A stretch of DNA of 64,000 bases from JAOAFT01 sp035390885 (GCA_035390885.1 DAOOUW010000003.1:1-64000); one strand, 5' to 3'. Positions 54,490 through 63,846 are shown, counted from the stretch's first letter. Notes: generated from the sequence alone by a model not told the origin. Numbers and translations are program-made.

Positions 54490-56406
54490 ATGAAATTCAA
54501 ATGTGTATGCGTGGGGTTGCTCGCCCTTTGTTTTTCAAATGCTATTTCACAAGTTCCATCGGCGCAATTAACGATAAAAGAAAAATCAGGATTTTTAGGA
54601 ATGGGAGGACCTCGCGTTGTTCACATACAACTTTCCTCTCAAGAACCACAAGCTCCAATTACTTCTGACAATGTCAATAGCGGCGCATATTACTATTTCT
54701 TTGTAACTCCTTTTGGCGATTGGAAGTTAGATGAAGCATTCCTTACAGAAGAGCTCTCGAAAGTTTCAATATATCAGGATGGAAAAGTATTTCCAATCGA
54801 GTGGAAAAGTTCACTCCTTACAATCGGAAACGGCGCTGCGTTGCTTGGATTTTCTAAATCGCTAAAAATCCATCAAGTATTCCTTTTTCAATGCACACTT
54901 ATCGAAAAAGTAAATCAAGTTGAATTTACCGTGCCGCAGGAATATTGGCCCGGATACTCGATCCTTATATCTAATCTGGACAGAGCTCGGAACGAGGAAC
55001 AAGCATCGAGGTATCGGGAAGCAATTTGGTACTACGATCAAATTGTCTCCAACCAATCATTTAATATTTTCCCGCAGTATGATAGTATCAAAACGCTGCG
55101 AGTTTCGGCTTTTGAAAAAATCCACGATGGAGTATGGAGTTCTTTTCAATCTCTCATGCAATCCGAAAATATTACGGGAAACTATAAGAACGTCATCAGT
55201 CAACTTGATAATTACAAACCATCATTGCAGTATATTCTTGACTCTCTCCCGAGGCCGCAATGGAATATCAGCTCATTAGATCCACCTGTTGTTCCTGTTC
55301 TCTCGAAAGCTCGAGAATCGTTAATACAAATTTCAACGGTGCGAGATTCACTTCAACATGTTTGGGATGAAGAGACAATACGTTGGATTCTCAATAGCTC
55401 ATCTTTAGGAAAAAATGGGTATCTCTATCAGTATATCATTGAAACGTTGGCGTATGCGTTCTCTTCTCTTCCTTTTGAGGATACAACTATTACTTCGCTT
55501 CAGGTCAATATTCCGGATGAGCTTCGGCAGCGATTAGTCAAGAACAATTTGACCGAATCCTATGAGACTTTCATCAGAGTTTGCAACGAACGATTCCAGA
55601 TGCACTTGCCAATCTTTCCTGTTGAGTTCCTTCCGAACCTGAGAAATGATACAGCTTCCTTCCCTCTTCCATACTATTCGATGCTAAAAGCAGTCAATGA
55701 TTACTATAGTGGAAATTGGGTGGATGCGCAAAATGAAGTTTTCACGATTTTCCGAACGTGTTACGAACAAGAACTCACAACTCGATTCGATGCATTACGA
55801 GTTGCAATTCGAAACAGACAAACATCTCTTTCATCGGATATTCTGTCGCTCCTCAAGGAAGCTCAGCAAGCCGAGGCAAAGCGAGATGTCAACGGCGCAA
55901 CAGAACGCTATCGGCAGGTTACGTTAGTTGCCCCGGACTTTGCGTATGGTTTTTTCCTCTTTGGAAAATTTTATGCACGCACCGGCGATATCAATAGAGC
56001 GATCTTTTACTTCCAGCGCGCATACGAACTCGATACGATGTACCTTTCCGCATATCGTGAGTGCTATAATAGTTATTTAAAACTTGGAAACTACAAACCG
56101 ATGATTGATGTAATGAACACCGCTCTTGCAAAAGGAAACAATTTCTGGGAAATCCATTTCAACCTTGGCATGGCATATATGGGAGATGGCGATCTGGCTA
56201 AAGCGATTCAGCACTATGAGCAAGCTTTGATGCTAAACCCCAAAAGCTACAAAGCAAATCTACAGCTTGGACTCGCCTATCAGAACGCGAAGAACTATCA
56301 AAAAGCTCGTGAGTACTTCAACAATGCAATTGGCATCGATCCTGCTCGTCAGGAAGCGGTTGATTATTTGACAAAGCTTAACGAGCTGCAACGGATGGGG
56401 AAATAG
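54490..56406 (+). CDS. Secreted TPR-repeat protein
   Basis: A 638-residue exported protein. MKFKCVCVGLLALCFSNAIS is a signal peptide; the ATG at 54490 has GAGG about 6 bases upstream, better than the one at 54475. Residues 25-155 are a beta-rich domain (ACYLTIKEKSG-like start, here AQLTIKEKSGFLGMGGPRVV). The middle is helical. The C-terminal third holds at least four TPRs: YGFFLFGKFYARTGDINRAI, YRECYNSYLKLGNYKP, IHFNLGMAYMGDGDLAKAIQ and ANLQLGLAYQNAKNYQKARE. TPRs make protein-protein contacts, likely periplasmic here. It precedes the coiled-coil/receiver gene by 24 bases in the same direction. Confidence 0.8.
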   Translation: MKFKCVCVGLLALCFSNAISQVPSAQLTIKEKSGFLGMGGPRVVHIQLSSQEPQAPITSDNVNSGAYYYFFVTPFGDWKLDEAFLTEELSKVSIYQDGKVFPIEWKSSLLTIGNGAALLGFSKSLKIHQVFLFQCTLIEKVNQVEFTVPQEYWPGYSILISNLDRARNEEQASRYREAIWYYDQIVSNQSFNIFPQYDSIKTLRVSAFEKIHDGVWSSFQSLMQSENITGNYKNVISQLDNYKPSLQYILDSLPRPQWNISSLDPPVVPVLSKARESLIQISTVRDSLQHVWDEETIRWILNSSSLGKNGYLYQYIIETLAYAFSSLPFEDTTITSLQVNIPDELRQRLVKNNLTESYETFIRVCNERFQMHLPIFPVEFLPNLRNDTASFPLPYYSMLKAVNDYYSGNWVDAQNEVFTIFRTCYEQELTTRFDALRVAIRNRQTSLSSDILSLLKEAQQAEAKRDVNGATERYRQVTLVAPDFAYGFFLFGKFYARTGDINRAIFYFQRAYELDTMYLSAYRECYNSYLKLGNYKPMIDVMNTALAKGNNFWEIHFNLGMAYMGDGDLAKAIQHYEQALMLNPKSYKANLQLGLAYQNAKNYQKAREYFNNAIGIDPARQEAVDYLTKLNELQRMGK

Positions 56407-56430
56407 ATACAATTTATGTAAAGGAATTTT

Positions 56431-57831
56431 ATGGCTGTACAGGACCTTAGTCAGGAAGAAAAATTAAGACGTATTTCTGCTTTATTGCATCAAGTCGATG
56501 AAGATGTGAAAGCAAAGAATCTCGAGGGCGCGCTTGAAAAAATTCGCCAGGTATATGAGTTCGACATCAAAAACATCTATGCGCGAGCGTACGAAGAGCG
56601 TATTCTCGTAATGATGATGGAACGCGACCGTGAACGGGTGATGAAAGAAGCGGAACAAAAAGCGGCGGAAAAAATTGATGCGGAAGTGAAACGCCGCTTG
56701 AAAGATTTCTATCGTCAGCAGGAAGTTGACGCCGAGAAGCGACGCACTGCAGCCAGAAAAGAAGAAGTACTCGAAGAACGCGCCCGGCAAGCGTCGGTAA
56801 GCGAAGTAAAACAAGAGACAAGTAAAGATCTCTCCGCTATCGAAAAAGAAACCCTCCAGCGCATCGAGGATTTAGAGAAAAGACTTCTTGCGACAATGGC
56901 GGCGCCAGCGCAATCCGCCTCGGTTGAGCTGTCTACAAAGAAGCTTAAAGAGGAGTATGAAGCGAAGCTCCTGGCATACAAAAAGCAGTATGAAGAAGCT
57001 GAGGCGGAACGAAAGAAAATTCAGGAAGAAGCATTTGCTCGTATGAAGGAAGAGCAACAACGCACACAGGAACAGCTCATTCAGAAATTCGAAGAAGAAC
57101 GAAGACTCATCATCGAACGCGAGCGTGAAAAAGAGAAACAACACTCACTCGATGTATACAAATCGATTATGACTCTTTTGATGGAAATGCACGTTTCAGG
57201 AGATATACAATCTTCGATCCTCCAATCGCTTAAAATTTCCCTTGGCATTAGCGATACTGAACATATGACAATAGAACGAGAAGTTCAGGTTCGAGCATAC
57301 ATCGAAGCGGTGCGCTTGCTCTATCAAGCTCCACAACAAACCGAGGAAGATCAACTCCATTTGAAGAATCTACGAGAACTCTTCCACATCAATGAAGATG
57401 AACATTTATCAATTGTAAAACGAATTACGAAAGAGCTTGGACTTCCAGACGAAACAGCGGTTATTATTGCCATTGATGATGATCCCGCGATTCGAATGTA
57501 CATCGATCATATTCTCAAACGCACGTACAAAACGGTTATTACAAGCGTCAATGCGGAAAGCGCTATTGTCGAAATTCAAAAAACCCCGCCATCGCTTATT
57601 ATTAGCGACGTAAATCTCGGTACTGGCGTGATGAGCGGTTTTACATTTTTTGAAAAAGTTCGAAATGGAGAATATGGAGAATCTCTCAAAAATCTTCCGC
57701 TCATTCTCATTAGTTCTATGGAAGATGAATTTTTCCTCCGAAGCGCTCGTCAGTTAAAAGTCAAAACATACATTACAAAACCATTTACAAAGGAACAGCT
57801 GGAGACGGCAGTAAAAGAAGCGCTCGCCTAA
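56431..57831 (+). CDS. Coiled-coil protein with C-terminal response-regulator receiver domain
   Basis: A 466-residue cytoplasmic protein. Residues 1-60 are TPR-like helices, 65-240 a long charged coiled coil (Glu/Lys/Arg-rich), 243-340 a helical region with two copies of a motif (GISDTEHMTIEREV at 272-285 and HINEDEHLSIVKRI at 319-332, 47 apart), and 344-466 a receiver domain: acidic pair in IIAIDDDPAIRM (349-350), phospho-acceptor ISDVNLGTG (Asp393), ILISS and YITKPFT with the conserved Lys. Having the receiver at the C-terminus after a coiled coil is reminiscent of FrzS-like or polar scaffold proteins in reverse order. Output is unknown; a phosphorylation-controlled scaffold is the likely role. 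Confidence 0.82.
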   Translation: MAVQDLSQEEKLRRISALLHQVDEDVKAKNLEGALEKIRQVYEFDIKNIYARAYEERILVMMMERDRERVMKEAEQKAAEKIDAEVKRRLKDFYRQQEVDAEKRRTAARKEEVLEERARQASVSEVKQETSKDLSAIEKETLQRIEDLEKRLLATMAAPAQSASVELSTKKLKEEYEAKLLAYKKQYEEAEAERKKIQEEAFARMKEEQQRTQEQLIQKFEEERRLIIEREREKEKQHSLDVYKSIMTLLMEMHVSGDIQSSILQSLKISLGISDTEHMTIEREVQVRAYIEAVRLLYQAPQQTEEDQLHLKNLRELFHINEDEHLSIVKRITKELGLPDETAVIIAIDDDPAIRMYIDHILKRTYKTVITSVNAESAIVEIQKTPPSLIISDVNLGTGVMSGFTFFEKVRNGEYGESLKNLPLILISSMEDEFFLRSARQLKVKTYITKPFTKEQLETAVKEALA

Positions 57832-57862
57832 TTCTTATTTTGTTGAATAATGCCAATAGAAT

Positions 57863-57971
57863 AGTGGCTTCGATATGAGCTATCGCTCACCTCAGCCGTC
57901 GTCGGGATTTCGGTTGCCGAGTAGCCGTAAGGCGTATCGAGGCAACACTCTGCAAGTTTCAAAAACTTAAT
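57863..57971. repeat. REPIN-like palindromic repeat (copy H)
   Basis: AGTGGCTTCGATATGAGC to CACCTCAGCC, spacer, then CGGTTGCCGAGTAGCCGTAA to GTATCGAGGCAACACT, ending near 57950, followed by CTGCAAGTTTC (the reverse of the GAAACTTGCA flank). Opposite orientation to copies D and F. It separates the convergent receiver and DUF5683 genes. Confidence 0.7.
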
Positions 57972-58052
57972 TTTGGGTAGAAGCTTTCGCTTCCCCTATT
58001 TCTTCTCTTCTACTTGTCAAAGATACCCGGAAAATTTGTTGGATTGTACGCT

Positions 58053-58601
58053 CTACCGCAATGGAATACGGTAGCGAAGCGTAACGCCCCCATTCAGTTG
58101 AGTAGAAACATCGAAGTCGTACAGCGTTGCGCCGACGTAAGCATCGACAATATTAAGGATATAGGTAAGAGCAAGGTAGAGTGTAAACTCATCTCGTTTG
58201 TCGTGGTAGTAATCGCGTGTACTCTTGTAAAAAGTATTCCCGATGTGTGAAATCGTATCCTGTTCTACGGAAAGTCGGTATTGCTCTCTGAAATCTTTAT
58301 AATATGAATCTGCTTTGTGATACTGCGAGTAAAAGAAAGCGCCGCATCCCCAGATAATTGGAATCGTATAATATCGCTTTGCATATACCTGACCGGCTCC
58401 CGGAAGAGCGGCGGAAAGCGCAATTGCAAGCTTACCGGATTTCGGTTGACGAAGAACAGGCGAAACTTGTTGCGGCTGTGTTGCTTTGATTGAGTCCGAA
58501 ACGATTTCTAAATGATAAATTGCATCCTGACTCAAGAGAGAGGATGAAAATTCAAAGCACAAAATGGCAAAAAGAATTGTGTATCGTAGTAAGCGCTTCA
58601 C
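58053..58601 (-). CDS. Exported DUF5683-like membrane protein
   Basis: A 182-residue protein with signal peptide (MKRLLRYTILFAILCFEFSS) and the DUF5683 pattern KLAIALSAALPGAGQVYAKR followed by YYTIPIIWGCGAFFYSQYHK, then KDFREQYR and TLYLALTYILNIVDAYVGAT. Two or three hydrophobic stretches suggest an envelope protein. Function unknown. It starts 2 bases after ridA and is the last gene of the parA-parB-ridA run. The hydrophobic GAGQVY region is typical of the family. Confidence 0.8.
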   Translation of the reverse strand: MKRLLRYTILFAILCFEFSSSLLSQDAIYHLEIVSDSIKATQPQQVSPVLRQPKSGKLAIALSAALPGAGQVYAKRYYTIPIIWGCGAFFYSQYHKADSYYKDFREQYRLSVEQDTISHIGNTFYKSTRDYYHDKRDEFTLYLALTYILNIVDAYVGATLYDFDVSTQLNGGVTLRYRIPLR

Positions 58602-58603
58602 GA

Positions 58604-58990
58604 TTATTCAACAATTGCTACAACTTCTATTTCAACGAGCGCATCTTTTGGAAGACGAGAGACCTCAACCGTCGAGCGAGCTGGCGCTAACGTATCGAAG
58701 TATTTTGCATACACTTCGTTCATCGCTGCAAAATCATTCATATCTTGTAAGAAAACAGTTGTTTTGATAACATTTTTGAACGACGATCCTCCAGCCGCTA
58801 GAATTTCTCCAAGATTGTGGAGCGCCTGTTCTGTTTGTTCTTTAATTGTAGAGCCAACGATCGTGTTTGTTTGCGGATGAAGCGGAATTTGACCTGCAGT
58901 GTACAGAAACTTATTATCAACAAGAATAGCCTGTGAATATGGACCTACCGCGGGCGGTGCATTCGGTGTAAAGATAACTCTAAGCGACAT
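58604..58990 (-). CDS. ridA: RidA-family 2-iminobutanoate/2-iminopropanoate deaminase
   Basis: A 128-residue protein that hydrolyses reactive enamine/imine intermediates of amino-acid metabolism. It begins MSLRVIFTPNAPPAVGPYSQ and keeps FLYTAGQIPLHPQTNTIVGS, NLGEILAAGGSSFKNVIKTT, APARSTVEVSRLPKDAL with the substrate-binding Arg and VEIEVVAIVE with the Glu. The frame is open to 59122 inside parB, but the start at 58990 matches the family. It lies 40 bases after parB and 2 before the DUF5683 gene. Confidence 0.93.
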   Translation of the reverse strand: MSLRVIFTPNAPPAVGPYSQAILVDNKFLYTAGQIPLHPQTNTIVGSTIKEQTEQALHNLGEILAAGGSSFKNVIKTTVFLQDMNDFAAMNEVYAKYFDTLAPARSTVEVSRLPKDALVEIEVVAIVE

Positions 58991-59030
58991 TCTGTTTTTT
59001 ATCCTCTTAAGGTTGAGATCATTATCTTTT

Positions 59031-59951
59031 TTATTGGCGTTTGTTCCCTGCAGAAAATAATTCAAAGAGTCGTTCAAAATCATCGAGCGAATAGAATTCG
59101 ATAATGATCTCGCCTTTTCCATCGCCTTTGTTTTGAACGCGAACTTTTGTTCCTAGAAGCTCTCGAAGTTGTCCTTCAAGGTGCTCTAACTCTCCGCCAT
59201 TTTCTGTTCGATGAGCCTGCGAACCACTCTTTGCGTTATGCTTTCCAATATTTCGTACAAGATCTTCAACTTTACGGACCGAGAGCCCTTCCGCTACAAT
59301 TTTTTCATAAAGACGAAGTTGAGTCCGTTCGTTTGGAAGATTGATAAGAGCGCGAGCATGTCCAGTTGTAATTTTATTTTTACGAAGCCCTTCCTGAATT
59401 TTCTGCGGAAGCTTCAATAAGCGAAGAAAATTCGTTACTGTTGTCCGATCTTTCCCAACGCGTTTCGCAATTTCATCCTGCGATAAGTGGCACTCATCAA
59501 TGAGACGTTGGTATGCAACGGCGATTTCCATCGGATTGAGTAACTCTCGCTGAATATTTTCCACGAGAGCAAGTTCCAGCATTTCCTCGTCTGTTGCTAT
59601 GTTGATGATATATGCCGGAATAGCTTTTAGACGAGCCATCTGTGCAGCGCGAAGTCGTCGTTCGCCCGATATCAACTGATAGCCGCTGCTTATTCGGCGC
59701 ACGGTTACAGGTTGAATAATTCCTTTCTCTCGTATTGAATTTGCTAATTCTTCCAGCGATGACTGGTCAAAATCTGTTCGGGGTTGAAATGGATTCGGCT
59801 GAATTCTCTCGAGTTCGATTGTTGCGATAATACCATTCTCACCCGTATCTCGCTTCAGAGTGGAATCATGGATATTGATTTCTGGAAGCTGTGATTTGGG
59901 AATGAGAGCATCGAGCCCGCGACCTAAAACTGATTTCTTTGGCACATTCAT
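59031..59951 (-). CDS. parB: Chromosome-partitioning protein ParB
   Basis: Binds parS sites and spreads on DNA using CTP. The 306-residue protein starts with the conserved KSVLGRGLDALIP, then IQPNPFQPRTDFDQSSLEEL (ParB/Srx fold), the CTP-binding SGERRLRAAQMARLKAIPAY and LALVENIQRELLNPMEIAVA, a helix-turn-helix LSQDEIAKRVGKDRTTVTNF, and a C-terminal dimerisation end FYSLDDFERLFELF. The gene is 5 bases after parA. I did not notice a parS-like site (TGTTTCACGTGAAACA) in this window. Confidence 0.95.
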   Translation of the reverse strand: MNVPKKSVLGRGLDALIPKSQLPEINIHDSTLKRDTGENGIIATIELERIQPNPFQPRTDFDQSSLEELANSIREKGIIQPVTVRRISSGYQLISGERRLRAAQMARLKAIPAYIINIATDEEMLELALVENIQRELLNPMEIAVAYQRLIDECHLSQDEIAKRVGKDRTTVTNFLRLLKLPQKIQEGLRKNKITTGHARALINLPNERTQLRLYEKIVAEGLSVRKVEDLVRNIGKHNAKSGSQAHRTENGGELEHLEGQLRELLGTKVRVQNKGDGKGEIIIEFYSLDDFERLFELFSAGNKRQ

Positions 59952-59956
59952 AGCTG

Positions 59957-60775
59957 TTATTGAACCCTCTCATGAATTACTGAATCGAGGGCAAAGAATT
60001 TATTATTCGCTAAAACTTCTTTTGCCAGCTCCATATAGTGGCGTGTTCCAGTGCAAATTGCATCGTAGAGAATAATCGGCTTCCCAAAACTTGGCGCTTC
60101 GCTCAGTCTAATGTTGCGCGAAATAATCGTATTGAAAACTTTTTTCCCAAAGTACCGCTTCACTTCATCAACAATTTGATTGGAGAGCCGCAGCCGTGAG
60201 TCGTACATTGTCAAAAGAACGCCTTCGATATCAAGATTCGGATTTAATTCTCGCTTCACCATATTGATTGTATTGAATAATTGTCCCAGCCCTTCCAGTG
60301 CAAAGTATTCGCACTGGACAGGAATTAAAACAGAATCTGCCGCGGTGAGCGCATTGAGCGTAAGCAATCCAAGCGATGGTGGACAATCAATAATAATAAA
60401 GTCGAAACGATCGCGAATCTCGCGTAGCGCCGTTGAAAGAAGTTGTTCGCGTGAATCTTTCTCAACTAATTCAACTTCCGCTCCAACTAGATTGATGTTT
60501 GCAGGAATAAGAGAAAGGAACGGCATTTGTGTTGGCTGAATTGCCTCCGATGCCGTGATGTCGCCAATGAGTACCTCGTACATTGTTTTACCTTTTGGTC
60601 CCACCGAACCAACTCCACTTGTCGTATTTGCCTGCGGATCATTATCAACAAGCAGAACTTGCTTTTCCGCAGCAGCAAGCGATGCGGCTAAATTAATTGC
60701 GGTTGTTGTTTTTCCAACTCCGCCTTTCTGGTTTGCAATGACGATTGTCTTTCCCACGTTTTTTATAGTATCCAT
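59957..60775 (-). CDS. parA: Chromosome-partitioning ATPase ParA
   Basis: A 272-residue deviant Walker ATPase that moves ParB-bound origins. Motifs: VIANQKGGVGKTTTAINLAA (deviant Walker A with the signature Lys), VLLVDNDPQANTTSGVGS, FIIIDCPPSLGLLTLNALTA (Walker B). A DNA-binding face near the C-terminus (RLSEAPSFGKPIILYDAICT) is conserved. It begins the minus-strand run parA-parB-ridA-DUF5683 and is divergent from a 2H phosphoesterase gene; a replication origin often lies near such a pair but no oriC features were recognised here. Confidence 0.95.
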   Translation of the reverse strand: MDTIKNVGKTIVIANQKGGVGKTTTAINLAASLAAAEKQVLLVDNDPQANTTSGVGSVGPKGKTMYEVLIGDITASEAIQPTQMPFLSLIPANINLVGAEVELVEKDSREQLLSTALREIRDRFDFIIIDCPPSLGLLTLNALTAADSVLIPVQCEYFALEGLGQLFNTINMVKRELNPNLDIEGVLLTMYDSRLRLSNQIVDEVKRYFGKKVFNTIISRNIRLSEAPSFGKPIILYDAICTGTRHYMELAKEVLANNKFFALDSVIHERVQ

Positions 60776-60865
60776 TTTTGAAAAATATACCGCTTTTTCT
60801 ATAGCTGTGCAATTCTATTTTTTATTCGCTTGAATGTTGCGGCGACTTTTGTTAATTACTATTCG

Positions 60866-61429
60866 ATGACGCCAACAATTTCAGGACATAGTGAGTTCAA
60901 CGTCCTTACGCCTCTTGAGGGTTATGCTCTGTGGGCAATTTCAGCCGAACCTCTTGCAGGCCGGCTGAAATCCATTCTTCATACATTGAGCCACCGATAT
61001 AACACGACATTGTTTCCTCCACACATTACGATATTAAGCGTCAAAGTTGGAGATAAAGAACAATTGAAAGCACATTGTAAGGCACTGGCAAATTCGTTTT
61101 CTTCTTTTGATATTTGCTTCGATAAAATTGGTGAATCCGATTCTGTGTACCGCTGTCTTTATCTTCTTCCAAACCAGAGCGATGATTTATACAATCTTCA
61201 CAACTGCGCAAAAAGAATTTTGTCTTTAAATGAACCTGACAATTATTTTCCACACCTTAGTCTCATCTATGGCGCTATACCGCAGCAGGAAAAAGAAAAT
61301 GTAAAGAAAGTACTTCAACAAATATTGCCATTGGAAGGAACAATAAATTCTCTTGCGCTCTGGTCGATCAATGAAACTCCTGAACAATGGAGAGAACTTG
61401 CGATTTTTCCATTGCGTGCCGTCCATTAA
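60866..61429 (+). CDS. 2H phosphoesterase (2'-5' RNA ligase / cyclic phosphodiesterase-like)
   Basis: A 187-residue protein with the two H-x-T/S motifs of 2H phosphoesterases, LFPPHITILSVKVGD and NYFPHLSLIYGAIPQ, separated by about 105 residues. Such enzymes cleave or ligate cyclic phosphate and 2'-5' bonds. The ATG at 60866 is preferred to a TTG at 60830. WAISAEPLAGRLKSIL at the start and LALWSINETPEQWRELAIFP near the end match the cyclic phosphodiesterase subgroup. Substrate unknown. Confidence 0.8.
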   Translation: MTPTISGHSEFNVLTPLEGYALWAISAEPLAGRLKSILHTLSHRYNTTLFPPHITILSVKVGDKEQLKAHCKALANSFSSFDICFDKIGESDSVYRCLYLLPNQSDDLYNLHNCAKRILSLNEPDNYFPHLSLIYGAIPQQEKENVKKVLQQILPLEGTINSLALWSINETPEQWRELAIFPLRAVH

Positions 61430-61525
61430 GATTACCATACAGAGTTTGCGCTGGCGCTTGTGATTTTTTTACTTGCAAACTATTGTTCGACTTGTTACTT
61501 TACCTGCAAAAGATTATGGGGTACT

Positions 61526-62644
61526 ATGAAAAAAGTTCTTTTCTTCTTCATCCTCGTATTTTTTGCCTGCAATCCTCTCTTTGCAAGGCAACTACCACAA
61601 GAACACACGGGGGATATCTCTGTAAGCGAATTCCGTACGCTTCCACATTTTCCTCCAATGAATCAAGACTCGACGCTTGTTTGCTGGAGCTTTGCGACAA
61701 CATCGTTCCTTGAATCGGAAATGATGCGACTTGGCAAACCTCCTGTTCAATTATCGGTAATGTACTTCGTGTATTATCGGCTGCTCGAAAAATGTCGCTC
61801 GATTCTTACAAATCATTCTCCAGAGCATTTTTCATCGGGAGATTTATTTACTGGCGTTATGGATATAGTATCCACGCACGGAATTGTACCTGCAAGCGCA
61901 TACGAAGGCAAGAAATCGTCAACAACATGCTATGTTCATACGCATCTTTACGAACAGATTGATTCCTTACTGACCGATGCAATAAAAAACAATGAGCAAG
62001 ATACGGCAAAGGTACTAACTCAGGTTGAAAATATTCTAAAAAGATATCTAGGCGCGCCGCCATCTCATTTTAACTATGAAGGGAACATATACACGCCAAT
62101 TTTATTTCGTGATTCTGTTGTAGGATTGCCGTGGAATGCGTACGTTGCAGTAACGTCGTTTGGATATGCTCCTTATTTTCAATTTATTGAATTAAAGGTA
62201 CCAGATAATTGGAAGCACAGCGCTCGTTACTTCAATGCGCCGATAGAATTTTTCTTGGGAGCAATTCGTGAAGCGGTTGTAAATGGATTCACTGTTGTTA
62301 TCGACGCCGACATCACTGAACCATCGTATATCGAAACGAAACAATGGTGCGTTGTACCGAATGCAACCAGAATAGATTGGAAACAAAAAGCAAGCGAACG
62401 CGACCGAATGTTTGCCAATGGAGAAACTACCGATGACCATTTGATGCATATTGTTGGCTACACACAGAAAAACGGAAACGACTGGTACCTTGCAAAAGAT
62501 TCCTGGCACACAGCTTGGGAAGGACCAGGAAAAGGATATATGATGATTCACTCGTCGTACATAGAGTACAAATCGCTTGCATTCTACACCCATAAGAATG
62601 CTCTTCCATCGCTTTGGGAATTTATGGAAAGTAAAAAATATTAA
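61526..62644 (+). CDS. Exported C1-family (papain/bleomycin-hydrolase-like) cysteine peptidase
   Basis: A 372-residue secreted peptidase. Signal peptide MKKVLFFFILVFFACNPLFA; nucleophile motif DSTLVCWSFATTSFLESEMM (Cys53); catalytic His in TDDHLMHIVGYTQKNGNDWY; then LAKDSWHTAWEGPGKGYMMI where the usual N-S-W is D-S-W. No long propeptide is evident. The layout with large inserts between Cys and His is that of the C1B bleomycin-hydrolase family, but these are normally cytoplasmic, whereas this one has a signal peptide. The frame also opens at 61460 without a signal start. Confidence 0.82.
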   Translation: MKKVLFFFILVFFACNPLFARQLPQEHTGDISVSEFRTLPHFPPMNQDSTLVCWSFATTSFLESEMMRLGKPPVQLSVMYFVYYRLLEKCRSILTNHSPEHFSSGDLFTGVMDIVSTHGIVPASAYEGKKSSTTCYVHTHLYEQIDSLLTDAIKNNEQDTAKVLTQVENILKRYLGAPPSHFNYEGNIYTPILFRDSVVGLPWNAYVAVTSFGYAPYFQFIELKVPDNWKHSARYFNAPIEFFLGAIREAVVNGFTVVIDADITEPSYIETKQWCVVPNATRIDWKQKASERDRMFANGETTDDHLMHIVGYTQKNGNDWYLAKDSWHTAWEGPGKGYMMIHSSYIEYKSLAFYTHKNALPSLWEFMESKKY

Positions 62645-62676
62645 GGTAGAAGAAATTTTCATTTTAGATTATTGAT

Positions 62677-63819
62677 ATGAATAGACAGATTTTAATTATT
62701 GACGATGACGAAAATGTACGGCTAGGCCTTCGCATGCTCCTGATCAGTGAGGGTTACAATGTTCTCGAAGCGAAAAATGGGAACGAAGCTCTTGCTCTAA
62801 TGGAATCAAAAAAACCGGATGTAATTCTTTGTGATGTTGAAATGCCAATTATGGATGGTTTCGAGTTCCGAAGAATTCTCCTTCAGAACCCTGAGTTTGC
62901 ACTCATACCATTTTTTTTCCTCACTGGACACACATCAATTTCAGAAACAATATATGGGTTGGATTTAGATGCCGACGATTACATTCAGAAAAATGTCAAT
63001 GCAGCGGTACTTCGCAAGAAGATCGAACTCGCCATAAAAAAACGCCAGCTTGAGCAGCAAGCAGCAATTGACGCATTGGCTGAAGCGTCGCTCTCGACGA
63101 ATTTGCAATTACTTCCTAAAACACCGCCGAACGTCCCCGGCTACTCGATTTTGCAAGCATACCATGCTTACCGTGATACCCCTGGCGGCGACTTCTTTGA
63201 TTATATCACCATCTCCAATGATACGACATTTGTTGTTATTGGCGATGTGATGGGAAAGCAGTGGAAAGCATGGATGTTTGCTCAAGCTTACATTGCCTAC
63301 GTGCGCTCTACTATTCGTACGCTTGCGAATATTGATTCTCAGAAAGTTACTCCAGCTTTTATCCTCACTCAGCTCAATTCTATACTTTGCAATGATGAGA
63401 AAACAGTCGACGTACTTTGTACTCTCGCAATTGCTCAACTCCATCATCGCTCCAAAGATGTTGTGTATGGAAGCGCCGCACACGTACCGGCTTTACTTCT
63501 CTCCGCGTCAAAAGATGTTCCGCAAGAAATTGATCATGGCGCGGCTCCTATTGGTCATAATCCAACGACACAGTATACAGATTATTCTTTCTCGATGGAA
63601 AAAGGAGATACTCTTCTTTTGCTTACCGATGGAATTACAGAAGCTTCCGCTAGTAATGGTACTGATTACAGCGAAGAGCAATTACCAAAAAAATTCGTCG
63701 AGAATAGAAATGACGAACAACTTGCCGAACATCTCTATCAAAGCGCTCTCGTCTTTACAGGAAAAAATGAATCGGATGACGATGCAACCATTATTGTCAT
63801 CCGTAGAAATATGATATAA
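62677..63819 (+). CDS. Receiver-SpoIIE (PPM-type) serine phosphatase
   Basis: A 380-residue regulator. The receiver domain is at 1-120: LIIDDDENVRLGLRML, phospho-acceptor VILCDVEMPIMDGFEF (Asp53), FFLTGHTS and YIQKNVNAAV (Lys105). A helical linker precedes a PPM/SpoIIE phosphatase at about 155-378: DTPGGDFFDYITISND, VVIGDVMGKQWKAWMFAQAY, LLLLTDGITEASASNGTDYS and SDDDATIIVIRR with metal-binding Asp residues. Such proteins dephosphorylate an anti-sigma-factor antagonist. No STAS or anti-sigma kinase gene is adjacent. It starts 32 bases after the C1 peptidase and may share its transcript. Confidence 0.9.
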   Translation: MNRQILIIDDDENVRLGLRMLLISEGYNVLEAKNGNEALALMESKKPDVILCDVEMPIMDGFEFRRILLQNPEFALIPFFFLTGHTSISETIYGLDLDADDYIQKNVNAAVLRKKIELAIKKRQLEQQAAIDALAEASLSTNLQLLPKTPPNVPGYSILQAYHAYRDTPGGDFFDYITISNDTTFVVIGDVMGKQWKAWMFAQAYIAYVRSTIRTLANIDSQKVTPAFILTQLNSILCNDEKTVDVLCTLAIAQLHHRSKDVVYGSAAHVPALLLSASKDVPQEIDHGAAPIGHNPTTQYTDYSFSMEKGDTLLLLTDGITEASASNGTDYSEEQLPKKFVENRNDEQLAEHLYQSALVFTGKNESDDDATIIVIRRNMI

Positions 63820-63846
63820 ATTCAAATTTCGTTTCCTTTAGCTCTA

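Noticed and set aside
59031..60865. parS sites and an origin of replication near parA-parB
   Set aside because: Looked for TGTTTCACGTGAAACA-like palindromes and DnaA-box clusters in and around the genes and did not recognise any; absence by eye is not proof.
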